Shown here: positions 25,317 through 34,922 of the stretch, in pieces
Layout: every line of letters starts with the position of its first letter
Position numbering within the stretch: position 1 is the stretch's first letter
Assembly (NCBI GenBank): GCA_964405825.1
Contig: CAYOPI010000004.1
Location: forward strand, 31,756 to 95,755
Origin: JBHJGM01 sp964405825
GTDB lineage: Bacteria > Verrucomicrobiota > Verrucomicrobiia > Opitutales > JBHJGM01
Length of the DNA stretch: 64,000 bases
Reading direction: 5' to 3'
Made by a program: the position numbers and the translations under genes
The notes under the pieces: model-generated
What the model saw: the letters and a program-made list of their open reading frames with translations, nothing else
What the model was told of the DNA's origin: nothing
The model's database searches: none

Positions 25317-28271
25317 CTAGCTGCCCGAACCCGGCCCGGCGCCGGCATCGGAGGCCACCGCGCTCTCTTCCGCGCCCACGCCCGGCGACGGCAGCCACGG
25401 GTCCAGCGCCGGCGCAAACAGCGGGTGGCGCGGCTCCAGCGGAGCCAGCGGCTGAATATCACGCACGGGCATGCCGAGGGCCTCGCTGTCGGGGATGAAC
25501 TCCTGGGCGACCAGACCCGAATCCTCGGGTGGACGCACCACGCCCTTTTCGCGAACGACCCCGAGCGGATCGAACTTCACCCGCCAGACCGGTTCCTGCA
25601 CCGTCCCGTACAGGCGCACCTCAAAGGTCTTGGCCAGCGGACCGAAGAGACTGAAGACCTGCGAGACCACCGGCGTGCGCACTTGCCCAAACGGATAGAC
25701 CACCGCCTTGAAGCTCAGCCCAAGGTCGTTGAAGTTGAAGTTGCCGCTGCCGCGCAATCGCGCCGTCGAGCCGCGCATACTGATGTCGGGAAAGTGCAGC
25801 AGCCCGCTTGAGAGTTGATAGGTCGAGGCCAGCTCGGTGAAGGTCATCCGCGTGGGGCTGTCGGTCTGCTCATCGACCGCCTCGGTCAGCCCGGTGAAGA
25901 AGGGAATCTGACGGATGTCGGTGTCGTCGATGGTCAACAGGCCCTTTGCCCGGAAACTCGAAACCTCGCCCGCCAGGCCCTCGCCATCGAAGCGGAAGTC
26001 CAGGAGGCCCACGCCGGGTTCGGGCCGGTCCGGCAGATCCGGCAGACGATCCGCGCGCAGTCCATCCACGTCGAAGTAGGGCACCTTGCGAATCGCGTCG
26101 ATGGCTTCGGCATCGTCCAGACGCAACGTCACGGACATACGGTCCGGACCGGGATGATAGTCCCAGAGGGTTCGCGCCTCACCGGTGCCGCCGGCAAAGC
26201 CAAACTCGATGCGCGGCAACTCAAGCTGACGGGGATTGTGGTCGCCGCTCAGCCGCAGCCAGTCCAGCGGGAAGCCGCGCCAGACCACCGGCTCGTCTAT
26301 CTCGGCCTCAAAGAGCACGAAGGATTCGCCCGCCCGCAGGGTCTGCGAGCCAAAGAGCGTCGCCTGAATGCCCAGACGCGGATTGGCCGTGGGCTCAAAG
26401 TCGTCGAGGATGTCCTGCACGGATTCGTCGACGAAGCTGGAAAGCACCTCCAGCGGCATCTGCGTTTCCAGGATGTAGTGCTGACGATGCGAGAGGTCGG
26501 CGTTGTGGTGATAGACCAGCTGGACCTCACCGCGCAGCGATCCGTCGGGACGCTGCACGTTCAGATCGAAGATGTTGAGGAAGCCCTGGGAGAACCACAC
26601 CTTCGTCTCCATCTCCGAGAGATCGACGCCCTCGTAGGCAAAGTCGCGCATGCGCGTGCCGGCAAAGACCGTCGTGCTGTCGGGCACGATCGTGTTGCCC
26701 TGCAAGTCCACGTCGAACTGCGGGGGCTGCTCGCCAAAGTCGTACGAACTCCACAGGTTGCCCCACCACCCGGGCATGATCGCCTCGACCTCACCCGGGC
26801 GCATCGAGCCCTGCGCGAGCAACCGGTACGCACCGCTCTGCTGGTTGTGCAGGAACGAGCCGCTCACGCTCCACTCGCCCGTGTGAAGGAAAAGACGGGG
26901 CAGGTGAATCACGTCGGGGTCGGCGTACACCTGCAGCGAAAGACTGCGCAGGTTGGCCTCGCAGAACACCCCGCCGCCCGCCTGCACGTTAACCAGCAGA
27001 TTGCGCAGCGTGAAGTCATCGCCCACGCGGATCGTGCCCTCCCAGCGCGGACGCCCGTCGAAGGTCAGAAACTGCAGCGCGGGCACCCCTGAAAAACTGT
27101 CTTCGCCAAACAACGCGCGCGGTTCAAAGCGCCCCTTCAGGTGCACTTCGCCCGACTTCGTCTCGGGCTGGAAAAAGCCAGTCATTCGCACGGTGTGGAG
27201 GCCTTCGGTCAGGACCAGGCTGCCCTCGATAAAAGTGGGATCGAATCCGTCCAAATGCCCGCTGATGCTGTCGAAGGAACGCTCCGGCGTGCGTGCGCCC
27301 GTCGCCCCGAAGACGATGTTCGTCAGGCCGGGCAACTGGCCTTCGTCGCCGGTTTCCAGGTCGGTGGAAAAATGCAGCGAATCGCTCGCGAACACATCCT
27401 GCCACCAGGCCGAGCGCACCCGACCGTGGAAGGGCTCGGTCACGTTCAGGCGCCCGTCACTCTCCCAGCGCACCCGACCTTCGATGCGCAATTCCTCGGC
27501 TCGCAGGCCGTTGGGCGTTTCCACGGAGTCGGCCCGGAAAACCGGCCAGATCTGCAGCGCGCCATCCTCGGCCCCGGCAAAGAACACATTCAGCCGCGGC
27601 GTCTCGAAAACGTCGAGCTGCTCCTTGAGCGCGCACAACTGCCGGGCTGCCTCGTAGTACTGCTGCAGCGGCTCGACGATGGTCACTTCGGTGTCGTCTT
27701 CTTCAGAAATCGGAATGCTGCCGGTGAGCCGCAGCAGCAACGCGCGCTCGCCCGGTTCGGCGGCATTGCGCGGCTGCAGCCAGGTGCGGAAATTGTCGAA
27801 AGTCCAGGCGTCGCTGGTGCGCAGCAGCCGGCCGTTGACCGCGCTCAGGGCAGCCTCGCGCTCGCCGGTGGGCGAATAGGGGGCGGGGCAATACAGGTTG
27901 AGGTTGGCCACGCGCACCTCGGTCAGCCCGTAAAGAGCCCCCAGGCGCAGCTGCACGTAGTCGGCTTCGGCGATCGGCTCGGGTATGCCCCTGGCCCGCA
28001 GGTGCACATCCTTCACCAGCACCACCCCGCGCATCGACAGGCGAATACTGCCTGCCTCCAGGCTCAGATCTTCAGCGGCCAGGTTGGCGTTGATCCGATC
28101 CACCAGCATGTCCGGCACAGGCAGCTGCCCCGTGCGCAGCAGGTACAACAGTACGTACGCCTGCAGGCAGAAGACCAGAAACAGCGCCAGGCACAGCAGT
28201 GTGTTGGCCCAGCGCCAACACTCGATCCAACATCCGCGACGCTTGCGGAAGTATGGGGTGTGCGGCTTCAT
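25317..28271 (-). CDS. AsmA-like/DUF3971-type envelope protein
   Basis: A 984-residue protein with one N-terminal membrane helix (about 18-45), then a very long beta-rich periplasmic region. The first 100 residues after the helix (VDRINANLAAEDLSLEAGSIRLSM, VVLVKDVHLRARG) resemble the AsmA N-terminus. The end (FTELASTYQLSSGLLHFPDISM, GSGNFNFNDLGLSFKAVVYP) matches the AsmA-like C-terminal region. Proteins of this fold form lipid-conducting grooves between the membranes. It overlaps the DUF4340 gene by four bases, so it belongs to the ABC/GldG operon. Function by family is lipid transport or envelope maintenance; the link to the ABC system is inferred. Confidence 0.8.
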   Translation of the reverse strand: MKPHTPYFRKRRGCWIECWRWANTLLCLALFLVFCLQAYVLLYLLRTGQLPVPDMLVDRINANLAAEDLSLEAGSIRLSMRGVVLVKDVHLRARGIPEPIAEADYVQLRLGALYGLTEVRVANLNLYCPAPYSPTGEREAALSAVNGRLLRTSDAWTFDNFRTWLQPRNAAEPGERALLLRLTGSIPISEEDDTEVTIVEPLQQYYEAARQLCALKEQLDVFETPRLNVFFAGAEDGALQIWPVFRADSVETPNGLRAEELRIEGRVRWESDGRLNVTEPFHGRVRSAWWQDVFASDSLHFSTDLETGDEGQLPGLTNIVFGATGARTPERSFDSISGHLDGFDPTFIEGSLVLTEGLHTVRMTGFFQPETKSGEVHLKGRFEPRALFGEDSFSGVPALQFLTFDGRPRWEGTIRVGDDFTLRNLLVNVQAGGGVFCEANLRSLSLQVYADPDVIHLPRLFLHTGEWSVSGSFLHNQQSGAYRLLAQGSMRPGEVEAIMPGWWGNLWSSYDFGEQPPQFDVDLQGNTIVPDSTTVFAGTRMRDFAYEGVDLSEMETKVWFSQGFLNIFDLNVQRPDGSLRGEVQLVYHHNADLSHRQHYILETQMPLEVLSSFVDESVQDILDDFEPTANPRLGIQATLFGSQTLRAGESFVLFEAEIDEPVVWRGFPLDWLRLSGDHNPRQLELPRIEFGFAGGTGEARTLWDYHPGPDRMSVTLRLDDAEAIDAIRKVPYFDVDGLRADRLPDLPDRPEPGVGLLDFRFDGEGLAGEVSSFRAKGLLTIDDTDIRQIPFFTGLTEAVDEQTDSPTRMTFTELASTYQLSSGLLHFPDISMRGSTARLRGSGNFNFNDLGLSFKAVVYPFGQVRTPVVSQVFSLFGPLAKTFEVRLYGTVQEPVWRVKFDPLGVVREKGVVRPPEDSGLVAQEFIPDSEALGMPVRDIQPLAPLEPRHPLFAPALDPWLPSPGVGAEESAVASDAGAGPGSGS

Positions 28272-30190
28272 TGCGTAGTGGCCGGAAGAGGCTCGATCGC
28301 AGGTTCGGTGCGCGGACTCATGACCGGTGGCTCCGGCAGCGGCTGACGGCTGAACGTCAGCACAAAGAGGGCCTCAATCAGCTCCTGCGGGAGGGTGAAG
28401 ATCATCCCCGGATCGGGCGCGCCGCCGACCTGCGTCTGTCCGCTCAGGCGCCTGGTAAAGTAGTACTGAACTGTCTCGACCTGGTCGGTGTCGCCACCGG
28501 GCAGGAGCACCTCGGCCTCCAGCAGGAAGGCCCAGGGCAGCGGCTCGGCCTCGCCCTGGGTGAACTGCTCCGTAAAGGTGTCCTGCAGGTAGTCCTTCAC
28601 CCGCAGCTCCTCCACCGTATCAACCAGCGTCAGCACCGAATCGCGCAAACGCCGGGGCTCATCGGCGAGCGAGGTCACCCACGTCTCCGATTCCAGATCG
28701 ATGGAGCGCTCCAGCAGGACAGCGTCGGTGGAAGCATCGCGCAGACGCAGCGTCTGCACCCGCGCCGAGGGCGGCAACTGCCGCAGTGTGCGGTCGCGGT
28801 AGTGCAGGTACGACACCGAGAGGCGGTTGAGGATCTCGGCGATCACTTCATACACGAACGGCTCGGCATCGAGCTTGGCGTACAGCGGGATGACCTGCCC
28901 CGAAGGGCTCCCCAGACGCAGCCGGTAGGTGTCCCCGGCGCTCAGGGTGACGACCGCGCGCGGGTCCTCCAGACCGAACCGATTCAGATCCGGCACCGAA
29001 GTATCGCTGACGAAGGCCTGCGCCTCCAACCCGGCAAAGGCTCGAATCATGTCTTCAATCACCTGCACGTCGGCCGGCTCCGAGCCGCCGAAGCCCTCCT
29101 CGTTGTTCTTGAGCACGACCCAACTGCCGGTTTCGAGCTTTTGCAGGATCACCTCGCGACCACCCCGCTCGACCGTGATGGCGTCGAGGGCGGCGGGCTG
29201 AAAATCCAGAAACGAGCGCTCGCGCAGTGTTTCGCGAGCGTTGGCCAGCAGCGACGGGATCGAGGGCTCGACGGTGAAGACGGTGTCGTTGCTGGAGAGC
29301 TTCGCGTAGAGCGAGGCGGTTTCGCTGCCGGGCACGGGCGCGCCGATCAGCATCGTCTGCGCAAGGTTACGCTCGGCCATCAGGCTCACGCGCATCGCCG
29401 GGTGGTCCAGGCCGGTCTCTTCCAAGGTGGCCTTGTCGGCAAAGCCCTGCACGCGCAGGCCGGTCAATTGAGTGACGATCGGCCCAAGTTGCAGGGAGTC
29501 CGCCGGCGCGTTGAAGGGTGCGTTGAAGCGCCAGTCACTGTCGACCCGTTCGATGCGCACGCTCTCCCCGGCCGCGGCCAGTTCGGAATTTACTTCCACC
29601 GCCAGACTCTCGATCTGGAAAGGTTCGATGCGGAAGACCCGCTGGTCGCGCAGTTCGTTCAACTCGAGGGTGAGGCTGTCGAGCAGCCCCCGATCGACTA
29701 CCAGCACGCGCTCACCGTCGGGCGTGAGCAGGTGCGCGTTGTCGCCGACGAAGTTCAAATTGCTCAGGCGAATGGTGCCCCTGGAATCCTGACGTCCGTA
29801 AGTCAGCTCCACCATCGGCTGGTCCAGCCCGTAGTCCGCCAGGGTGCGGTTGACCTCGCGAATCTCGTCCACGCGATAGGCCGCTTTCACCTCCAGTCCG
29901 GTCAATTCGTTGAGGATCAGATCCACGGCCAGATCGTTGGCCGGCCAGTCGACCGGATCGGTCAACTGCCAGCGCTCGTCACGCTTGAGCAGCACACGGG
30001 TCTGCTCAGGCTGGTCGGGCAGACGCAGGCGCACCTCCAGCCGATCCAGGTCGGTGATGAAACTCCCCAGCACCACCGTAGGCTGGTTCTCAAAGTTCCC
30101 CTCCTCGTCGCCGCGCGAGTCGATCATGAAAATGATCGCGAAGGCCGCGACGTTCAGGATCAGCAGGGCGATGGTGAAATGCAGGCGCAC
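28268..30190 (-). CDS. DUF4340 domain-containing protein
   Basis: A 640-residue protein with an N-terminal anchor (FTIALLILNVAAFAIIFMID) and repeated DUF4340-type units. Each reads a resistance pattern such as VLLKRDERWQLTDPVDWPAN...LNELTGLEVKA followed by DYGLDQPMVELTYG; a second copy has ILQKLETGSWVVLKNNEEG and NRFGLEDPRAVVTLS. DUF4340 proteins are almost always encoded next to GldG-type ABC genes, as here, and are periplasmic. The biochemical role is unknown. It sits 34 bases after the GldG-like gene and overlaps the AsmA-like gene (ATGA). Confidence 0.88.
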   Translation of the reverse strand: MRLHFTIALLILNVAAFAIIFMIDSRGDEEGNFENQPTVVLGSFITDLDRLEVRLRLPDQPEQTRVLLKRDERWQLTDPVDWPANDLAVDLILNELTGLEVKAAYRVDEIREVNRTLADYGLDQPMVELTYGRQDSRGTIRLSNLNFVGDNAHLLTPDGERVLVVDRGLLDSLTLELNELRDQRVFRIEPFQIESLAVEVNSELAAAGESVRIERVDSDWRFNAPFNAPADSLQLGPIVTQLTGLRVQGFADKATLEETGLDHPAMRVSLMAERNLAQTMLIGAPVPGSETASLYAKLSSNDTVFTVEPSIPSLLANARETLRERSFLDFQPAALDAITVERGGREVILQKLETGSWVVLKNNEEGFGGSEPADVQVIEDMIRAFAGLEAQAFVSDTSVPDLNRFGLEDPRAVVTLSAGDTYRLRLGSPSGQVIPLYAKLDAEPFVYEVIAEILNRLSVSYLHYRDRTLRQLPPSARVQTLRLRDASTDAVLLERSIDLESETWVTSLADEPRRLRDSVLTLVDTVEELRVKDYLQDTFTEQFTQGEAEPLPWAFLLEAEVLLPGGDTDQVETVQYYFTRRLSGQTQVGGAPDPGMIFTLPQELIEALFVLTFSRQPLPEPPVMSPRTEPAIEPLPATTQ

Positions 30191-30224
30191 GTGTCAGCGA
30201 AATTGTAAAGGTTGCGGAAGCGGT

Positions 30225-31853
30225 TCAGCGGCGGCGCAGCATGAAGACAAACAACCCGAAGAGCGCCCCGGCTGCCGGCAGGGCCAGCATCCGCACGCCC
30301 GCGCTCTGCAACTCGTCCGGCGTCATCGAGAGGCTGAAACGCAGCGGCTCGCGGGGCTCGAGGTTGAGCGCCTCCTCGCGATCGAGCATCCAGGCGAAGG
30401 ACTTGCTGACGAGGATCTGGTTGCCGGCGTTGACGCGGAAGAAGTAGTTTTCAATCAGCCCCGGCGTGCCAAAAACCATCAGACGTCCGCCCGGCAGCCG
30501 CAGCGTGCCGGCGTTGCGTTCGGACAGGGCCGCCAGGCTCACCGGCCCCTGCAGATCGACGCCCTCGTCAAAGTTGATGCGCTGGTCGGGCGAGGTCTGC
30601 CGGTAGCTCAATTCCGCGTAGGAGTTGCGCGAGCTGCGCATCAGGGTGGTCACGCTCACGCGCGAATCCAGCGCCTGGCCGCTGACACGCTGCACCGGCC
30701 GGAAGAAACTGGAGTGAGTGCGCAGCCCGTGCTCGGCCATGAACTGCGTTGCCGGATGCGGGGCGAACTCGCTGATGATCGACTCGCGATCCTCGAAGAT
30801 GGCGTCTTCCTCAAAGTCAAAGACCAGCATGTCGTCCACCTGCAGGCCCCACTCGCGCAGCAACTCACGCAGCGGCCCGTCGGCGCGCTCGGTCTCCAGG
30901 CTGCGCCACGGACCCATGAAAACCATCAGCCGACCGTTCTCCTGGTTGAGGTACCGCCGCAGCTTCTGCACCTCATACTCGCGCAAATTAGAGCGCGGAC
31001 CAGGCAGCACCACCATGTCCGCATCCGACGGGATCGCCGGGGTGGTCAGCAGGTCCAGCTCCTCAACCTCGTAAAAGCCCTTCTCCAGGTAGTCATGCAG
31101 GATGCTCAACCCGTTGGTCGCGGTGCTGCGAAGCTGTGACTCCTGGTGGTTGTTGATGAAGTACACGCGGTAGCGCTTCGAACCGCTCACGTCGATCATC
31201 GCCAGCGTGAGCGCCTCCTCACCCCGGAAACTGGTCGCCTCGAGTTTGCGCGTCTCGGCGTTGGGCACGAGGTTGTACATGTCCCCGACCAAAAGCAGCC
31301 GGTGGCCGTGTTGGCCCACGACCAGCGCCGCGGGCAGGGCCTGGAAATTCTCCAGCCGCGCGGGTGGATCGATGCCGAACTGCTGAAAGAGATCCTGCAC
31401 CCGCGCATGCTGCGTGTAGTAGTCCACCAGCTCGTAACGGACCTTGGCTTCGCCGTCGATGCGGGAGGCGTAGGTGTACTCGCGCAGCAGGCCTTCCAGA
31501 TCGGCAAAGCCACGCTCGAAGGTCACTTCGTTGCGCGGAATCAGGCCGTAGACCATGACCGTCTCGTCGAGTTCGCGCAGGTAGCCGCGTGTCTCCGGCG
31601 TGAGCGAGTAGCGGCTGTCGCTCGTCAGGTCGATGCGCTCAAAGTGTATCGCCGCCAGATAGTTCAGGCTGAGAAAAAGCGTCAGCGTCAGGAATATCTG
31701 AGCCAGGCGGTTGAACCCGTCGAACCGCCGCGAGAAGCCAAAGTCGTCGAATCGCGAGGGCGCTGGCGAAACCGGGCCACGCGTCAGGCGCACCTTGCGC
31801 CTGGGCTCAGGCGCGGCGCCGGGAGTCGGGACTTCTGAAGATGCTTCGGACAC
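30225..31853 (-). CDS. GldG-family ABC transporter auxiliary protein
   Basis: A 542-residue protein with the GldG build. A cytoplasmic N-terminus precedes a membrane helix (FLTLTLFLSLNYLAAIHFE, near residue 50). A large periplasmic region follows (RYSLTPETRGYLRELDETVMVYG; YRVYFINNHQESQL; DADMVVLPGPRSNLREYEV; NQENGRLMVFMG), and the protein ends in a C-terminal helix (MLALPAAGALFGLFVFMLRRR). It is the third gene of an ATPase-permease-GldG operon. In Bacteroidetes GldFG with GldA supports gliding; outside that group the substrate is unknown. A GTG start is used at 31853. Confidence 0.88.
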   Translation of the reverse strand: MSEASSEVPTPGAAPEPRRKVRLTRGPVSPAPSRFDDFGFSRRFDGFNRLAQIFLTLTLFLSLNYLAAIHFERIDLTSDSRYSLTPETRGYLRELDETVMVYGLIPRNEVTFERGFADLEGLLREYTYASRIDGEAKVRYELVDYYTQHARVQDLFQQFGIDPPARLENFQALPAALVVGQHGHRLLLVGDMYNLVPNAETRKLEATSFRGEEALTLAMIDVSGSKRYRVYFINNHQESQLRSTATNGLSILHDYLEKGFYEVEELDLLTTPAIPSDADMVVLPGPRSNLREYEVQKLRRYLNQENGRLMVFMGPWRSLETERADGPLRELLREWGLQVDDMLVFDFEEDAIFEDRESIISEFAPHPATQFMAEHGLRTHSSFFRPVQRVSGQALDSRVSVTTLMRSSRNSYAELSYRQTSPDQRINFDEGVDLQGPVSLAALSERNAGTLRLPGGRLMVFGTPGLIENYFFRVNAGNQILVSKSFAWMLDREEALNLEPREPLRFSLSMTPDELQSAGVRMLALPAAGALFGLFVFMLRRR

Positions 31854-31891
31854 GCGTGTTCAGGCAAACAGGGCCACGGCAAAAAGGCGAG

Positions 31892-32647
31892 TCAGCTGCG
31901 GGCCTCCACCACCAGCATGGTCACCCCCAGGGTGACGGCCGCACCGCTCAGGTAAAAGAAAAACGGGCGCGTATCCAGCACGCCGCGGCTGAAATCCTCC
32001 AGGTGCTGGAAGGTCAACAAATAGTCCAGCAACACCTCGAAATGTTCCATCCAGGCAAAGTCCGCCTCATCCAGCAAAAAGAGCAGAAAGCCCGAGATGA
32101 TGAGCACAAACAGCAACCCGAACGACAGCATCCCGGCCACCAGCTGCGTCCGCGTCAGACTGCTGGTGAGCAGACCCACGGCCACGTAGAACGCGCCGCT
32201 GAGCGAGACAAACGTCATGCCGCCCACCAGCACGGCCGGATCGATCAGCAGTTCGCGTGAGGGCTGCGCCGGCAGCACCAGATAGGCCATCCACGGAAAG
32301 CCCAGCGCCGCCCCCCACAGCAAAACATAAAAGAGGTAGGCGCTGCAGAACTTGGCCAGGACGATCGAGACGACGTTTGTTGGCGTCGTGCGCAGTGCCT
32401 CGAGCGTTCCCTGCCGCCGCTCGTCGGCGATGCTCTTCATTGTCAGCAGCGGCACCATAAACAGCACCGGCACAAAGAAGAGCTGGAAAAACATCTCCGT
32501 GGGCGTGACCTGCTCACTGGTGAAGACCAGCAGCAGAAAATACAGAAACGCCATCAGCAGCAGAAACAGCACTGCCGCCACATACGTGGATGGCGCGATG
32601 AGCAACATCCGAAACTCATGCACCAGGAGCGTGAAAAACTGCCGCAT
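31892..32647 (-). CDS. ABC transporter permease (GldF/ABC-2 type)
   Basis: A 251-residue permease with six membrane segments. It opens FTLLVHEFRMLLIAPSTYVAAVLFL, has VPLLTMKSIADERRQGTLEALRTTP in the second loop (the ABC-2 hallmark SIAEERRQGTLE), and ends AAVTLGVTMLVVEAR. It pairs with the ATPase encoded 32 bases upstream and the GldG-like protein downstream. The substrate is unknown. Confidence 0.92.
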   Translation of the reverse strand: MRQFFTLLVHEFRMLLIAPSTYVAAVLFLLLMAFLYFLLLVFTSEQVTPTEMFFQLFFVPVLFMVPLLTMKSIADERRQGTLEALRTTPTNVVSIVLAKFCSAYLFYVLLWGAALGFPWMAYLVLPAQPSRELLIDPAVLVGGMTFVSLSGAFYVAVGLLTSSLTRTQLVAGMLSFGLLFVLIISGFLLFLLDEADFAWMEHFEVLLDYLLTFQHLEDFSRGVLDTRPFFFYLSGAAVTLGVTMLVVEARS

Positions 32648-32679
32648 CGGTCCCCGAAAAAAATCCCGTCAACCGGCCC

Positions 32680-33777
32680 TCAGGCCTTTTCCACCACCTC
32701 GGCCCGGGCCTCCTCCGCCTTCGGCTTGTCCGTGGTCCCGTTGGTCTGCACCAGCGGCAGCCCGCCGGTCAATCCTCGCGAAGTCGACCGCGAAGGCGTA
32801 CCGTTTACCTCGTCCCAGCTGCGGCGGGTGGCCGCCAGAAAGATATCCTCCAGCGTCGGCTGCAGGTGCGCCACCTCGCGGAACTTCCAGCCATTGCGCC
32901 CGGGCAACTCGTTGATGAAGCGTTCGCCGAGTTCGGCCAGGTTGGGTGCGCTCAAAATGATCGTGCGGTAGCCCTCGCTGTCGGGATCGGTCAACGCACA
33001 AACACGCACCGAGGCATCCATCGAATGCAGCGCCTGCTTGAGTTCGTTGGTGTCGCCGCTGACGACCAGCCGGAAGTTACAGGTGTCCACAAACTGTTCG
33101 CGTAACTGCGCCGAGGTCCCCGAGGCCACGATGCGCCCGCGGTTGATGATGATCACCCGGTCACAGGCCATTTCGATTTCCGGCAGAATGTGCGAGGAAA
33201 GAATGACCGTCATGCGTCCGCGCAGGCTGTCCAGCAACTGGCGAATGCCCAGCACCTGATGCGGGTCCAGGCCGATCGTCGGCTCGTCCATGATGACAAC
33301 TTCCGGCTCGGCCAGGACGGCGTCGGCGATGCCCACACGCTGACGAAAACCCTTCGAGAGAGTCCCGATGATCCGGCGGCGGGCCTTGCGGTTCAGATCG
33401 CACAGCTCCATCGCCGTGTCCACGCGCTCCTTCAGCTGCCGGCGGGGCACTTCTTTCAGCCGCGCGCGCAGGCGCAGATATTCAAGCACGCGCATGTCCT
33501 CGGGCAGCGGATTGCTCTCGGCCATGTAGCCGATGCGGCGCTTGACCTCGAACGGCTCGCGCGAGACCGGAGCCCCGCAGATTCGCGCCTTGCCCGAAGT
33601 CGCCTCCAAAAGCCCGCACAGAATGCGCATCGTGGTGGTCTTGCCCGCTCCGTTGGGACCGAGAAACCCGACCACTTCACCGCGGTCGACGGTGAAGGAA
33701 ACCTCGTCGACGGCACGGAGGTTTCCAAAAACGCGGGTAAGGTTCTCGACCTCGATGGCCTTTGGGGGCGCTGACAA
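32680..33777 (-). CDS. ABC transporter ATP-binding protein (GldA type)
   Basis: A 365-residue ATPase. Walker A is GPNGAGKTTTMRIL, the signature motif is the GldA-like LSKGFRQRVGIADA, Walker B is VVIMDEPTIGLDPHQ and the switch His lies in SSHILPEIEM. A C-terminal extension of about 120 residues follows the nucleotide domain and ends in a disordered tail. It energises the permease and GldG partner encoded next. It is the first gene of a five-gene operon (ATPase, permease, GldG-like, DUF4340, AsmA-like). Confidence 0.94.
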   Translation of the reverse strand: MSAPPKAIEVENLTRVFGNLRAVDEVSFTVDRGEVVGFLGPNGAGKTTTMRILCGLLEATSGKARICGAPVSREPFEVKRRIGYMAESNPLPEDMRVLEYLRLRARLKEVPRRQLKERVDTAMELCDLNRKARRRIIGTLSKGFRQRVGIADAVLAEPEVVIMDEPTIGLDPHQVLGIRQLLDSLRGRMTVILSSHILPEIEMACDRVIIINRGRIVASGTSAQLREQFVDTCNFRLVVSGDTNELKQALHSMDASVRVCALTDPDSEGYRTIILSAPNLAELGERFINELPGRNGWKFREVAHLQPTLEDIFLAATRRSWDEVNGTPSRSTSRGLTGGLPLVQTNGTTDKPKAEEARAEVVEKA

Positions 33778-33990
33778 ATGCGGTTCTCCTGCGATCGTTG
33801 TAACAGCCTGCGAGACAAACTGGATAACGGCTTAGACCGGGTGGTCGCGTGCGTGTTCAATCCAGAGCGCAAACCCGTGCGGCGGAAACACGTCCGGGCG
33901 ACCTATCGGCAAAATCAAACGTGGTTGAAGCTGATAGACTTGGCAAATGTATTTCCCCGCGCCCCAAGACCCTTGGGGGAAGCCCGGAAA

Positions 33991-34848
33991 TCACGGACTC
34001 TGCGCCCGCCGGAAGGCCTCGGCCAGGCCTCGCAGGAGCAAATCACCATCGAAACGGGCCCGGCGCAGCCAGCCGCGCGGCAGGCTGCCCGACGATCCAC
34101 CCGTGAAGACCACCTTGGGCCGCACCTTCGCGTTGCCCATCAACTCCTTGGTCACGCGCGCCAGCAACGCCTTGAGCATGCCCTCAAAGCCGACCACGCA
34201 GCCCAGCTGCATCGCCTCGACGGTCGACTTGCCGATCCCGCCGGACACCACCAGCTCCTCGGGATCGAGCTCGGGCAACAGCGCGGTCTGCTCGTGCAGG
34301 TACCGTGTCATGATGGCCAGCCCCGGGGCGATCACCCCGCCCACATAGGCCCCGCGACCGTCGAGAATGTCGAAGGTCACCGCCGTACCCATGTCCACAA
34401 TGATGGACGGACCGCCGTACCAGGCCTGCGCGCCAATCGCCAGGGCCAGCCGGTCCTGGCCAATCTCCTGTGGCCGCTCGAAATCCAGTTCCAATCCCGG
34501 GCAGGCGTCATGGCTGAGTTGAAAGATCGGGCGCGGCTCCTCCTCCAGAAACGGTCGCAGCCGCTCGGTCGCCCTGGGCACCACCGAAGCCAGCGCGAAG
34601 CCCTCCACCAAATGTCCGTCGAAGGCCAGTGATTTCAGAATTGCCGGTAACCCGGTGTTCGTCCCGGAGATGCCCTCCGTGGAAACCGCCCCCTGCTCGA
34701 CGATCGAGATCGCCACCGGGGGCGTCCGCGCCGGGGTCCGCCCGGGCCGGGGTGCAACGGTCCGGCGCTTGGGCAAAGTCACCTCCCCCAGAGCGGCCAG
34801 GCCGTAATGAGTGCGTGTGTTCCCAATGTCCAGACAGAGGATTTTCAT
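33991..34848 (-). CDS. coaX: type III pantothenate kinase
   Basis: A 285-residue CoaX. It opens LCLDIGNTRTHYGLA (phosphate-binding DIGNT), has IIVDMGTAVTFDIL (DxGTA), YVGGVIAPGLAIM, and VVSGGIGKSTVEAMQLG near the C-terminus. It phosphorylates pantothenate as the first step of CoA synthesis. An insertion of about 30 residues (Pro/Arg-rich, about 28-60) lies after the first strands. A 7-bp hairpin (33962-33978) follows the stop, but without a T-run, so I do not call it a terminator. birA lies 74 bases upstream on the same strand. Confidence 0.92.
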   Translation of the reverse strand: MKILCLDIGNTRTHYGLAALGEVTLPKRRTVAPRPGRTPARTPPVAISIVEQGAVSTEGISGTNTGLPAILKSLAFDGHLVEGFALASVVPRATERLRPFLEEEPRPIFQLSHDACPGLELDFERPQEIGQDRLALAIGAQAWYGGPSIIVDMGTAVTFDILDGRGAYVGGVIAPGLAIMTRYLHEQTALLPELDPEELVVSGGIGKSTVEAMQLGCVVGFEGMLKALLARVTKELMGNAKVRPKVVFTGGSSGSLPRGWLRRARFDGDLLLRGLAEAFRRAQSP

Positions 34849-34922
34849 CGCAGATCGACGTCCGCCAGGCCAGCTCTACGCCATCGTCGGCAGACCGCGC
34901 AATCCGCGACTGACCCCTCGGC

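Noticed and set aside
28199..30208. 669-codon plus-strand open frame opposite the DUF4340 gene
   Set aside because: His/Gln/Arg-rich shadow translation; the minus strand encodes a coherent DUF4340 protein with operon neighbours.
33962..33978. Hairpin CCCCAAG-ACC-CTTGGGG after coaX as a terminator
   Set aside because: No T-run follows the stem on the minus strand, so it does not meet the rho-independent pattern.
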